A stretch of DNA of 64,000 nucleotides, from the NCBI RefSeq assembly GCF_002368115.1, contig NZ_AP018316.1:3780651-3844650 (forward strand). The letters run 5' to 3'. The position numbers and the translations under genes were made by a program. Below, in pieces: positions 45,106 to 53,494 of the stretch. This stretch comes from Dolichospermum compactum NIES-806. Its GTDB lineage: Bacteria > Cyanobacteriota > Cyanobacteriia > Cyanobacteriales > Nostocaceae. Numbering within the stretch: position 1 is the first letter of the stretch; the number at the start of each line of letters is the position of its first letter. The notes below the pieces were generated by a model. The model was given only the letters and a program-made list of their open reading frames with translations, had not been told where the DNA came from and made no database searches.

Positions 45106-45711
45106 CTATTGTGCCATCCGAGTGGGTTCACTTCCCCAAGTAGGATTGGCTGCTGCTGTAGCTGCGGGACGGACGGGACGGGCTTGGCTGATAGGTACTT
45201 CATGTATTAAACCGCCTTGAGTGCTAACTTGCACGCAACTGGGGGTAAACAAGAAGATGCTTTCACCGATTCTTTCTTGATGTCCGTCTAAGGCATAAGT
45301 ACCACCAGCAACAAAATCAACTGCACGTTGAGCTTGGTCAGGGTCCATAATGGTCAAGTTTAATACTACTGATTTGCGCTCCCGTAGAGCTTGAATTGCC
45401 TGGGGCATTTCTTCAAATGTGCGAGGTTCAAGAACTAGAACTTCAGAGATTCCATTAATTGCGCCTGGCATACCAATAACGTTACTCATAGGTTTGGATG
45501 CTGTTGCAGCTACTTCTTCTGTACTGGTAGGTGGATTTTCCCGCCAACGCCGATTTGCAGGGGTGGGTTCCTGTGGCGCTGGTTGGGGATTCTCCTGTTG
45601 ATAGATATTCTGATAATTATTGGCTGTATCAGCTTCTTCTTCGTAGTATTCGTATTCTACCTGCTCATTCAAACCAACAAAGTCCCTGAGTTTGGAAAAT
45701 ATATTACTCAT
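45106..45711 (-). CDS. sepF: Cell division protein SepF
   Basis: 201 residues. It begins MSNIFSKLRDFVGLNEQVEY, an amphipathic membrane-binding helix, then an acidic and Pro/Gln-rich linker (about 20-75), and the C-terminal SepF fold: EVLVLEPRTFEEMPQAIQAL, KSVVLNLTIMDPDQAQRAVD, FVAGGTYALDGHQERIGESI. SepF binds FtsZ filaments and anchors them to the membrane at mid-cell; it is called Cdv2 in cyanobacteria. It lies between proC and pipY in the conserved cluster. Confidence 0.97.
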   Translation of the reverse strand: MSNIFSKLRDFVGLNEQVEYEYYEEEADTANNYQNIYQQENPQPAPQEPTPANRRWRENPPTSTEEVAATASKPMSNVIGMPGAINGISEVLVLEPRTFEEMPQAIQALRERKSVVLNLTIMDPDQAQRAVDFVAGGTYALDGHQERIGESIFLFTPSCVQVSTQGGLIHEVPISQARPVRPAATAAANPTWGSEPTRMAQ

Positions 45712-46068
45712 GTTGTACGCTCCCGGATTAAAATTCCCCTAGTTTTCCTGGCTATAAGTTACATTAAAGTTCCTTCTAGGCAGTAATCGTAACTATAGTA
45801 GATCTTTGACGCAGCAATTGTACTACTGATTTTACCCTTTAGTACAAATTCCCAATTATCAACAGATATTGATGTTAACGCCTGCACATTAACGAATCTG
45901 TAACAATGAGTTAAAATTGTAGCCTAAGGATTATTAAAAATAAAGGGGGTATGACCACCTTTGCAATTAAGAATTACTCATGAGAGTATTATATTTTTTG
46001 ACTATTTGGGACTATAAACTCGCAAACTATTGTCAATCATACTGTCTGGAATCACGGCTTCAACTATA
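45712..46068. other. Intergenic region between sepF and pipY
   Basis: 357 bp, AT-rich. It should contain the sepF promoter, but no recognisable site, repeat or RNA was found. Confidence 0.5.
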
Positions 46069-46737
46069 TTAAGCCCGTTGACCAAACAAAATTGTACCTA
46101 ATCGCACCATTGTTGCCCCTGCTTGCACTGCCAATTGGTAATCCCCAGACATACCCATTGATAATTGCTGCATAGTTATATTTGGACAATTTTGTGATTT
46201 GATGGTTTGTGCTAATTCATACGTACTATCAAATACATTTAAAATTTCTCCATCCGTCAAACCTTGCGGCGGAATTGTCATCAAACCTTGAATTTGTAAA
46301 TTTTGACATTGCTTAAGTGCTGCCAAGTCAGCCAATAATTCTGGAACCATCCAACCAGATTTATTTGCGTCGGGGAGAATTTTGACTTGTAAGCATACCT
46401 TCGGATTCACTCCCAGTTCTGCCGCTAGGGTATTTAAGCGTTGTGCCAGTGGCAAGTTATCAACGGAGTGAATCCATGAAAATAGTTCTAAGGCTTTTCT
46501 GGCTTTGTTAGTTTGTAGATGTCCAATTAAGTGCCAGGTAATATCCGATAAATCTTGCAATTCGGCTTGTTTACTGGCAGCTTCTTGGATGCGACTTTCG
46601 GCAAAATCACGAATTCCTGCGGTGTATGCTTCCCGCATTAATTCAGTAGATACTTTTTTTGTAACAGCAACCAACCTCACTGTAGATGGGAGTGAGGCGC
46701 GAATATGAGCGAAGCGATCGCTAATTGAACTACTCAT
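46069..46737 (-). CDS. pipY: PLP-homeostasis protein PipY (YggS family)
   Basis: 222 residues. YggS/PROSC pattern: VRLVAVTKKVSTELMREAYT, FAESRIQEAASKQAEL, WHLIGHLQTNKARKALELFS, IHSVDNLPLAQRLN, LSMGMSGDYQLAVQAGATMV and RLGTILFGQRA. The Lys in VAVTKK binds PLP. It keeps vitamin B6 and amino-acid pools balanced and works with PipX. Its start overlaps the pipX stop by 4 bp (ATGA), showing translational coupling. Confidence 0.97.
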   Translation of the reverse strand: MSSSISDRFAHIRASLPSTVRLVAVTKKVSTELMREAYTAGIRDFAESRIQEAASKQAELQDLSDITWHLIGHLQTNKARKALELFSWIHSVDNLPLAQRLNTLAAELGVNPKVCLQVKILPDANKSGWMVPELLADLAALKQCQNLQIQGLMTIPPQGLTDGEILNVFDSTYELAQTIKSQNCPNITMQQLSMGMSGDYQLAVQAGATMVRLGTILFGQRA

Positions 46738-47012
46738 TGGAATGTGCGCTGAAATACACCTTGAAGTTGCTCGTACTCCTGAGAATTACCACTACGGCGC
46801 AAAGTCCGGAGGCGATTTTCCAGCATCATCCTAGCCTCAGTCCGACCAATTGGCTGAAATTTCAGGACTTTAAGCTCAGTTGTCACTAAAAAAAATAAGC
46901 GTTGGGCGTAGAGTGTGGTAAACAGATCCTGGTTCTCATCAACCATACAGATCCTATAGAGTAAACCCCAAGTTGGATGATTTATGTAAGTTTCTGAGTT
47001 TTCTGGATTCAT
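46734..47012 (-). CDS. pipX: PII-interacting regulator PipX
   Basis: 92 residues. It contains YINHPTWGLLYRICMVDENQ, LFTTLYAQRLFFLVTTELKV and ARMMLENRLRTLRRSG: a Tudor-like domain followed by C-terminal helices. PipX swaps between PII and NtcA depending on 2-oxoglutarate and coactivates nitrogen-responsive genes, linking to nblA-type responses. It is the first gene of the pipX-pipY-sepF-proC block. Confidence 0.98.
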   Translation of the reverse strand: MNPENSETYINHPTWGLLYRICMVDENQDLFTTLYAQRLFFLVTTELKVLKFQPIGRTEARMMLENRLRTLRRSGNSQEYEQLQGVFQRTFQ

Positions 47013-47488
47013 TTCCTAGTCAAGGTGGGGAGTATATATGGCCGAGAACGGCGAACAGGCTGGAAAGTCATCAAGGTGGATCAGTTTGATGATAACTGGA
47101 TGTTTTCATGCAACTGACAACCGGTATAACTTGTTCTGCAATTCACTAACATTCAGAGGATAGTATATCCCTTCCGCCAAATTTTTCGTTGACAGTGCGA
47201 AACTAACAATCTTCTTGACGGGTTCTTCTGCAAAACAACACCTTTACAAGTCTGTGATGTTGCACAGGCTTCTTTCCATCCTGCCACAATTCTCCCCCAA
47301 CGGCGCAAAGATGGACATTTATCTAGCCGGCATATAGTATTTCATGGGTAAAAGTCTTGTACTGTATGACTTCTACGGTAATTTTTAGTCAGATATACTC
47401 CGCAAGGAAATAAATTGAGCTTTTGCTTAAAGGTGATATATGGATGTAAAAACGCAAGTTATAAGTAATTGGACAAAAATATTTACAG

Positions 47489-47583
47489 TCATTGCGAGCG
47501 AAGGGAAGCAATCACAACCCTTGGAATTGCTTCATGTCACTTCGTTTCATATAGCTAACGCCACGCTGCGCTAACGCAATGAC
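47489..47583. mobile_element. MITE-like element with GTCATTGCG ends
   Basis: GTCATTGCGAGCGAAGGGAA at the left pairs with CGCAATGAC at the right. Inside is GCTAACGCCACGCTGCGC, which is shared with the repeats at about 4401 and 21243. There is no coding capacity. Confidence 0.65.
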
Positions 47584-47720
47584 ATTGTGTAACTAATTCT
47601 GTCTCACTACTTACTAAACACGGGTGAGATTTAAACTTTTGCCAAATGACAAAGAACCCAGATGTGTAGGGGTAAAGCATGAGATCATTGGTGTCAACTT
47701 AAGCTCAAATCCGTACCACA

Positions 47721-47829
47721 TCTCGTTCCTAGTCTCTGACTAGGAATGCAGTTGATGAGGCTCTGCCTCTAATATTATTGAAGGCAGAGCCTTCTAGAAT
47801 TCATTCCCAGTCAGAGACTGGGAATGAGA
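47721..47829. mobile_element. 109-bp near-palindromic hairpin element
   Basis: The two halves are inverted copies of about 54 bp: TCTCGTTCCTAGTCTCTGAC pairs with the right-end GTCAGAGACTGGGAATGAGA, and GAGGCTCTGCCTCTAATATT with AAGGCAGAGCCTTC inside. It has no gene. Confidence 0.8.
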
Positions 47830-47887
47830 TGAATAACTTCATGCAATAAGTAATGCGACAGAATTTATTACCTTCAGTGTAGTTATT

Positions 47888-47948
47888 CACTCCCCCCCTC
47901 TAAAATTATCAAAACCCTTGATCTCTTGTTAAAGATAGGGGGGGAGTG
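47888..47948. terminator. Strong GC hairpin, possible terminator
   Basis: CACTCCCCCCCTCT pairs with AGATAGGGGGGGAGTG across about 30 bp. It lies 130 bp beyond the end of the minus-strand CRISPR operon and could end its transcript, or it may be another dispersed hairpin. Confidence 0.45.
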
Positions 47949-48076
47949 TGAACAGTTACCTTCAGTCAGCACTCAACATCATTTAAGGAAAAACATAGGG
48001 TTTTTGTGAATGGTGTTGAAAAGGTGTAGATAGATAAATTTTTTGAAGAAATCAGGTATCTTTTTTTATAAATAAT

Positions 48077-49630
48077 CTAAGTAATAGAACTTGCTATTTT
48101 TTCAAGTTTCTTTGGTAACTTCTCTCTTTTATGAGCTAATCCAAAATGATCTATACTTTTCAAAAATGGCTGTTTTACATAATTGTTATAGGCAGTCATA
48201 ACATCATAAACTTGGTGTTCTTCATATCCTAATAAATAATCAATTACTTCACTATCTTTTACACCTCGTAAATTGTGCATTAACTGATTACGAAGATCAT
48301 ATTCACCATTTCTCTTCTTTTGGCAAGACCATTCTAGCAACTTCCAAGATAGTTGAAAAAATTGAGCATCTAAATTTTTGAGCCAGTTTAATAAAGCAAA
48401 ATTTCGGTTAGTAACATTAAAATCATCTTCAGATTCAAGTCTGACTTTATTAACTGGGAATTTCAATTTTTGTAAAATAGTCTTTTTAAATGGACTACCT
48501 TCATATCTAACCGATTCATTTAAATATAAACCCAAAGAAATCCAGGTTATCAAATCAGAAACTTTACAGGAATTACCTCGAAAGTTAATAGTTTCATCAA
48601 TCATTGCTGTTTTTGACACAATAGCAGCCTTTAAAAAAGTTTCCTGAGCAGCAGCCAGCAACGCAATACCTGGTAAATAATTCTTTTGATTGAAGAAAAA
48701 TCCAATTAGATCAAGAGTATCGACAATTCTTTGAGTAGCTGGAATAACATTTAAATCATCACTATCATCTATTAGAGGAGTATTTAAGTTAAAAAAATCA
48801 ACAAGATTCTTTAACTCATTAATACAATTTGAGTTTATTCCGTCTATCCCGTCTAGAATTTTCAACGCTGCACCAGGAAAACCACTGATAATTAATTGCT
48901 TGGCTTTTTGAATTTGTATGCCACGCTGATAACGAGAACTTTCTACTATATTAGATTTAGATTTTGTTTCGTGATCTTCATTGAAGTATTCATTACTCAC
49001 TAAAAATTGAACTTTTTTAAACTTCCCAATAGTTATAAACTGCACAGCAGAAGATATTGCTGGAGTACCCGCTTGATGACTAACATAAACTTCCTGATTA
49101 GAGTCAATATTTAACTCTGTTAATTTTGCTTCTACCAATGATAAAGTAGCATCCCAGTTGTCAATACCTTGATCTATTTGTTCAGGATTTAAAGTTTGAA
49201 ATTCTAGTTTACAGGTGAATTTTACATTTTTAAAATACCACCTTAATAAAGGTTTAAGAGTGCAAGTATCTTTCCAGTAAGGAGATTTTTCATTAAGTCG
49301 TTGTTCTTCATCACTAAATATTTGACATTGGTCTGTTAGGAGAATAATTATTTTGTCAATCTTGATATTCTTATTTGTCAAATATTGAAAATATGTATCA
49401 AAAAGTGGAAATTCCAAATCATTTTTATAGTCTTCTTCTGATTGATTTTCATAAACTGTACCTAATATCCTAGCTGGTACTGTATATCCATTATCTATTG
49501 GTAGTGCAGATGAAAAATGCCATCTTTCTAATTTATTATTATCTATTGCGTCGTTATGTAATTTGCCCCAACTGTTATTATGTTTGAGGATAATATCACT
49601 ATTTCCAGTAGTTACAATCCAAATACTCAT
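48077..49630 (-). CDS. csm6: Csm6-like CARF-HEPN ribonuclease
   Basis: 517 residues. The N-terminus MSIWIVTTGNSDIILK starts a CARF (Rossmann-like) domain whose ligand loop VSHQAGTPAISSAV (about 183-196) resembles the SSGTP motif of Csm6 proteins. The C-terminal HEPN domain contains RNQLMH (R447, H452), the R-x4-H catalytic motif. Proteins of this type bind cyclic oligoadenylate made by Cas10 and then cut RNA non-specifically, causing dormancy or death of infected cells. It is the last gene of the operon, 3 bp after the RAMP gene. Calling it Csm6 rather than Csx1 rests on the GTP-A loop. Confidence 0.85.
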   Translation of the reverse strand: MSIWIVTTGNSDIILKHNNSWGKLHNDAIDNNKLERWHFSSALPIDNGYTVPARILGTVYENQSEEDYKNDLEFPLFDTYFQYLTNKNIKIDKIIILLTDQCQIFSDEEQRLNEKSPYWKDTCTLKPLLRWYFKNVKFTCKLEFQTLNPEQIDQGIDNWDATLSLVEAKLTELNIDSNQEVYVSHQAGTPAISSAVQFITIGKFKKVQFLVSNEYFNEDHETKSKSNIVESSRYQRGIQIQKAKQLIISGFPGAALKILDGIDGINSNCINELKNLVDFFNLNTPLIDDSDDLNVIPATQRIVDTLDLIGFFFNQKNYLPGIALLAAAQETFLKAAIVSKTAMIDETINFRGNSCKVSDLITWISLGLYLNESVRYEGSPFKKTILQKLKFPVNKVRLESEDDFNVTNRNFALLNWLKNLDAQFFQLSWKLLEWSCQKKRNGEYDLRNQLMHNLRGVKDSEVIDYLLGYEEHQVYDVMTAYNNYVKQPFLKSIDHFGLAHKREKLPKKLEKIASSIT

Positions 49631-49633
49631 TAT

Positions 49634-51250
49634 TTAAACTCCCCACAATTTAGTAAAATCAGTTGTTGGTAAAAATGTTAAAAACTCTTGTGTTGTTTCA
49701 TCTCTTCTGTCAGGAAAAATGGTTAATAATTCAATATATTCTCTACCTCTCGGTTTAATTTCTTTTTCTCTTGTTATAAAATAATGTGGATACATCCGAT
49801 GGTAAATTCTACCAATATTTCCCATTCTTCCAGTTAAGCTAGAACCTTTGATTTTTTGATTTTCTTGATATTCACCATGAAACCAGTTCACTGCTAAACT
49901 ATCATCTTTATCTTCTGCTATCCGTCCCCAAATTTGTACTTTTTGAGGATGAAAAGATTCACGCCATGAACTAACTTGATCCGTTGGTGTTTTACCTTTA
50001 AATATTAACCACTTATTCACAGATGTTTTCACACTATCAATAATCTTAGTAACATTTTCAATCTTCCCAACAGGAAAATAATAGACTGTAGACTTATCAA
50101 TAAATTGCCAATGACATCCAATCATGGGTTTATTTCCCGGTTCTAAATAGTCTGGTAAAAATATCCGATGATCAATTCTACGAGAAGATTTACCAAAACC
50201 ACCAATTAGCATGGAAAATTTCAGAATTTGCACCACTAACTTTTTCAGTTTATCCTTATATTCATCTGTATAACTTTTCATACAAAGAATAGATAAAACG
50301 CCTTTTTTTAAATCATAAATTGGCATTTTTACAGTTTTTCTGTATGTAAATTCATTCAGTTCTAAGTCAATAGGATTAAACGCAATACCCAAATCTCCAA
50401 CTATTGCACCTTTAGCACCTGCAAACCCTCCCCAAAGTTCCTTTGTTAATTCTTCTGCTGTATTTTCATCAGTGACAGCACTAAATAACCGCAATGTATG
50501 ACCACGTAAAGCAGCCTTAAACATATTTGGACGAAATTCACCACTTCTATCTATTAATTGTGATGCTAATCCTTTTCCTTGCAAATTAACTGTAATGAGT
50601 TTAGTTTCTGAGTGTTTAATAGGTTGACCATAACCAGCACTTACCCTAGAACCAATACCTCTTTCTATAGCTTTATCCCAAATACTCCAGATAGTTTCCC
50701 ACTCGCTATCATCTAATTCAATAGTGCTAGAAATACCAAAAACTAAAGTCGGTTGATAGAGGGATATTTGCAAAAATGCAGAATGAGAATTACTGTTTTT
50801 AATTTGCCAATCTTGTTGGGGATGAACCACATCTATTAAGGGTTTTTCTTTCCAACTATGATCTTTTGGAAATGCACCATGAAAACGCAAAATACCTGGT
50901 TGTGTTTCATTATTAATTTCACATCCACAATATCTGATTTTTTGTTCACGGGTACAATGTCTTAAAAATGCCCCCTTCATACTTGCACCAGGATAATAGG
51001 GAAATCCATTGGCAGCAATTACAGGGCGGATAAAATCATCATCTTGTCCACTATTAGAAAGAAATCGCCAAGTAATTTTATATTCTTTATTTTTTACCTC
51101 ATGACTAAATTGAGGTAAATTGTGATCTATAGCTTCTTTCCATTCATTTATCCATCTTTTTGACTGTTCGGGTTGTTGAATATATTGAATTTGTCCTCTG
51201 CCGCTAATTTGGGCTTGAAACATTAAGGGTACTTCATTACTATTCGGCAT
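49634..51250 (-). CDS. Double-RAMP protein, probable Cmr6-Cmr1 fusion
   Basis: 538 residues from the ATG at 51250, overlapping the cmr5 stop codon region; a GTG at 51259 is an alternative. Module 1 has YYPGASMKGAFLRH (about 87-98) and GIGSRVSAGYGQP (about 198-210), the Gly-rich loops of Cmr6. Module 2 has MFKAALRGHTLRLF, ELWGGFAGAKGA (about 243-282) and LIGGFGKSSRRIDHR (about 348-362), recalling Cmr1. Separate cmr1 and cmr6 genes are absent, so one chain probably fills both places at the head of the Cmr complex. The fusion reading is inference. Confidence 0.7.
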   Translation of the reverse strand: MPNSNEVPLMFQAQISGRGQIQYIQQPEQSKRWINEWKEAIDHNLPQFSHEVKNKEYKITWRFLSNSGQDDDFIRPVIAANGFPYYPGASMKGAFLRHCTREQKIRYCGCEINNETQPGILRFHGAFPKDHSWKEKPLIDVVHPQQDWQIKNSNSHSAFLQISLYQPTLVFGISSTIELDDSEWETIWSIWDKAIERGIGSRVSAGYGQPIKHSETKLITVNLQGKGLASQLIDRSGEFRPNMFKAALRGHTLRLFSAVTDENTAEELTKELWGGFAGAKGAIVGDLGIAFNPIDLELNEFTYRKTVKMPIYDLKKGVLSILCMKSYTDEYKDKLKKLVVQILKFSMLIGGFGKSSRRIDHRIFLPDYLEPGNKPMIGCHWQFIDKSTVYYFPVGKIENVTKIIDSVKTSVNKWLIFKGKTPTDQVSSWRESFHPQKVQIWGRIAEDKDDSLAVNWFHGEYQENQKIKGSSLTGRMGNIGRIYHRMYPHYFITREKEIKPRGREYIELLTIFPDRRDETTQEFLTFLPTTDFTKLWGV

Positions 51251-51653
51251 CGCTATCACCTGCTTTTTTATAACGTTGAGTCCACCAAACTAAACTATCA
51301 CAAAATTGAGTCAAAACCGCTAAACAAATTCGTTGATCTTCAACTTCTAATTCCCATAATCTTGCTGCATAATCTTGTACTTGTCGGGTATTACTTCCAT
51401 CAACTTGATCATCAGGAAGTTTAATTCCTGCTTGTTTCATAATTTCGACAAAAGTTTTCCAAGTCTCACGCCAATATTTACCTTTTTCGGGTTCTTTAGA
51501 TAGCAGTCGTAAATGTTCACCCCAAAAACGTTCTAAACCATAAGGTACAGTAGTTCGCATTTTATGAGATTGACCAATTACACCCTTTTTATCCCGATAC
51601 ATGAGGACTAATTTTTGTGCTTTTTGGTCTAAGTTATAGGATTTCCAAGTCAT
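51240..51653 (-). CDS. cmr5: Cmr5 small subunit (Cas11)
   Basis: 137 residues, all helical. The features NLDQKAQKLVLMYRDKKG, RTTVPYGLERFWGEHLRLLS, YWRETWKTFVEIMKQAGI and YAARLWELEVEDQRICLAVL fit the Cmr5/Csm2 small subunit. It stacks along the Cmr4 backbone in the type III-B effector. It starts 4 bp after the cmr4 stop and overlaps the next gene. Confidence 0.8.
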   Translation of the reverse strand: MTWKSYNLDQKAQKLVLMYRDKKGVIGQSHKMRTTVPYGLERFWGEHLRLLSKEPEKGKYWRETWKTFVEIMKQAGIKLPDDQVDGSNTRQVQDYAARLWELEVEDQRICLAVLTQFCDSLVWWTQRYKKAGDSDAE

Positions 51654-51657
51654 TTTT

Positions 51658-52509
51658 TTATACTCCTTTAAAGGTTAATTCACAGTGACCTAAACCGATA
51701 GATTCTAAACCACCAAGATAAATATCTGCGGTTTCACCACTTGTTAAAGGCTGCCATTTTTTGTCAGATTTATCATCTCTAATGGCAATAGGAAATACTA
51801 AAATAGTGCCTTCAGGTAATGCTTCGGTATTAAAAAAACCACCACCATCTACTACTTTTTGATCTGGTTTTAATCGCACACGACTTTGACGATATAAAGC
51901 CATATCATGAATCATCCCAATATCAGCATTATCTACTATTACTGCTGGTTGTTCTTTGAGATCAGGAAACCAAGGTGATAAGTCTTTAGTTTTGCTAATT
52001 TCTAAAAAACCTAAATTAAAGAAGATGGTTTTTTTACCTCCTGTTGCTTGTTTAGCTACAAGATTAGTTGAACCTGTATAAGGATCAGGAATTTGGATGT
52101 CTTTGAGAAATTTAGGTTTACCATCTACTTGAACTTGAACACTATCACCAGCAATTCTTTTATAACGTTGCAATAAACGGGGACAGCTTACCCAGACTAT
52201 CGGTTGACCGGGACAAAAAACGGGAATCCAAATAATAGAAGCGTATTCTAGTTTAACTATAGATTCTGTTGTACTATTAGCTTTTCCTATTTCTCCTTCA
52301 TTTCCATACCATTTATCAGCCTCTTCTTTTCCTTGGGAATTATACATTTCTGAACGTAAACGACCACGAATAGAACTACCAGGAACAATCCCAGTTTGGG
52401 TAAATTGGTCACGGAAAATTAAGTTTAAATTACCGCTTTCTTCTCCTGCTGTTGCACCTACATGAAGCGGTGCTAAGGTTTCAATAATGCCGTAGGCTTT
52501 TTTATACAT
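51658..52509 (-). CDS. cmr4: Cmr4 backbone RAMP (Cas7)
   Basis: 283 residues. It begins KKAYGIIETLAPLHVGATAG, then GNLNLIFRDQFTQTGIVPGS with SIRGRLR (43-51, RAMP Gly-rich loop), and ends GGLESIGLGHCELTFKG. Several copies form the helical backbone that holds crRNA and normally cuts bound target RNA every 6 nt. In P. furiosus the catalytic Asp lies in VDLPIQR; the matching place here reads LNLIFR with N29, so the cutting Asp may be missing. The alignment is by eye. It starts 1 bp from the cmr3 stop. Confidence 0.9.
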   Translation of the reverse strand: MYKKAYGIIETLAPLHVGATAGEESGNLNLIFRDQFTQTGIVPGSSIRGRLRSEMYNSQGKEEADKWYGNEGEIGKANSTTESIVKLEYASIIWIPVFCPGQPIVWVSCPRLLQRYKRIAGDSVQVQVDGKPKFLKDIQIPDPYTGSTNLVAKQATGGKKTIFFNLGFLEISKTKDLSPWFPDLKEQPAVIVDNADIGMIHDMALYRQSRVRLKPDQKVVDGGGFFNTEALPEGTILVFPIAIRDDKSDKKWQPLTSGETADIYLGGLESIGLGHCELTFKGV

Positions 52510-52510
52510 T

Positions 52511-53494
52511 TTAGTTAACTCCTTTAATTTCTACTGGTAAACACAAACCACAACCGACCTTCTTGAGACTGTAACCTTCTTTGGGAAACCATTTTTCATC
52601 CCATTCCCACCAAGGTTTATTAATAGGTTCTTTGAGAACGTAAACACTGCCCGCAGGAACAGCATAACGTCCTCTTCCTAATGTTCCTTGGGAACGGAAA
52701 CGATAGGGAACGGGCTTATCAGTTAACATCTGTATGGTTTCAGGAAAATTATTATGTTGAGGTTGACGGTGAGATATTCGATTAGAACCCCAAATCCCTG
52801 GTGTAATTAAAGCGAAAGATTTGCTAACTTTTTGATTTAAAATATCTATGATTCTTGGATTAAGTTTGTCACAGGATATTTCAACAATGTGATTTTCACC
52901 TCCAAATTTATACCAACCATTTTCAATGGGATAGTTTGATAAATAAACTAAACAAACATCATCGGGAATTTGGACAGAGTTTTCTAAAAATAGTCCATTA
53001 GCATCTTCTGTACAGCGTTGAGTTGTTTGAATTTTGGGATGTAGAAAAGAAACAAATTTCCAAGGATTATCAGCAATATTAGTAGTACCTTTCAGTGCTT
53101 TTGCTGATGTTTTCCAAGATTCTATAGTTTGCCAGCGATAATCGGGTTCTGGTTTATCTATACTCTTTTCTAACTGCCATTCACCGTTTTCTATTTTCCA
53201 TTCTCCAAAGCCTTTTTTGGCTATAATTTTATGCCAAGGAATGGGAACAAAAAAGTTTTGTTTGTTATTTGATTTTGCCCAAAATGGACCTGTGACATAA
53301 AGATTATCTCTCAATTCTGTTTGAGAATATTGTTCGTTAATTTTATTGATGCTAAAGATTAAGCCTGATAATGTAGCAGCTTCAGGAGGAAATTTAGCTC
53401 CAGAACGACCAACTAAGTTTTCAGGTGATAAAAACGCTCCTGCACTACCATACATGAATCCTAAAGGATTAATACTAATTAAGTATTTGAACAT
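52511..53494 (-). CDS. cmr3: Cmr3 (Cas5-like RAMP)
   Basis: 327 residues from the ATG at 53494 (MFKYLISINPLGFMYGSAGA); a TTG three codons upstream is rejected. Hallmarks are GPFWAKSNNKQNFFVPIP, NPWKFVSFLHPKIQTTQR, FALITPGIWGSNRIS and GRGRYAVPAGSVYVLKE. Cmr3 binds the 5' tag of the crRNA and docks Cas10. The start overlaps the end of cas10 by 16 bp. A second Cmr3 homologue lies upstream at 55450-56433. Confidence 0.93.
   Translation of the reverse strand: MFKYLISINPLGFMYGSAGAFLSPENLVGRSGAKFPPEAATLSGLIFSINKINEQYSQTELRDNLYVTGPFWAKSNNKQNFFVPIPWHKIIAKKGFGEWKIENGEWQLEKSIDKPEPDYRWQTIESWKTSAKALKGTTNIADNPWKFVSFLHPKIQTTQRCTEDANGLFLENSVQIPDDVCLVYLSNYPIENGWYKFGGENHIVEISCDKLNPRIIDILNQKVSKSFALITPGIWGSNRISHRQPQHNNFPETIQMLTDKPVPYRFRSQGTLGRGRYAVPAGSVYVLKEPINKPWWEWDEKWFPKEGYSLKKVGCGLCLPVEIKGVN

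Larger units (their letters stand above)
47013..48076. other. 1.06-kb repeat-rich region ending the CRISPR operon
   Basis: No credible gene. It separates pipX (start at 47012) from the 3' end of the CRISPR operon. It holds three inverted-repeat structures listed separately, plus unassigned DNA at 47013-47480. The dense hairpins suggest repeated insertion at the border of the accessory region. Confidence 0.5.
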
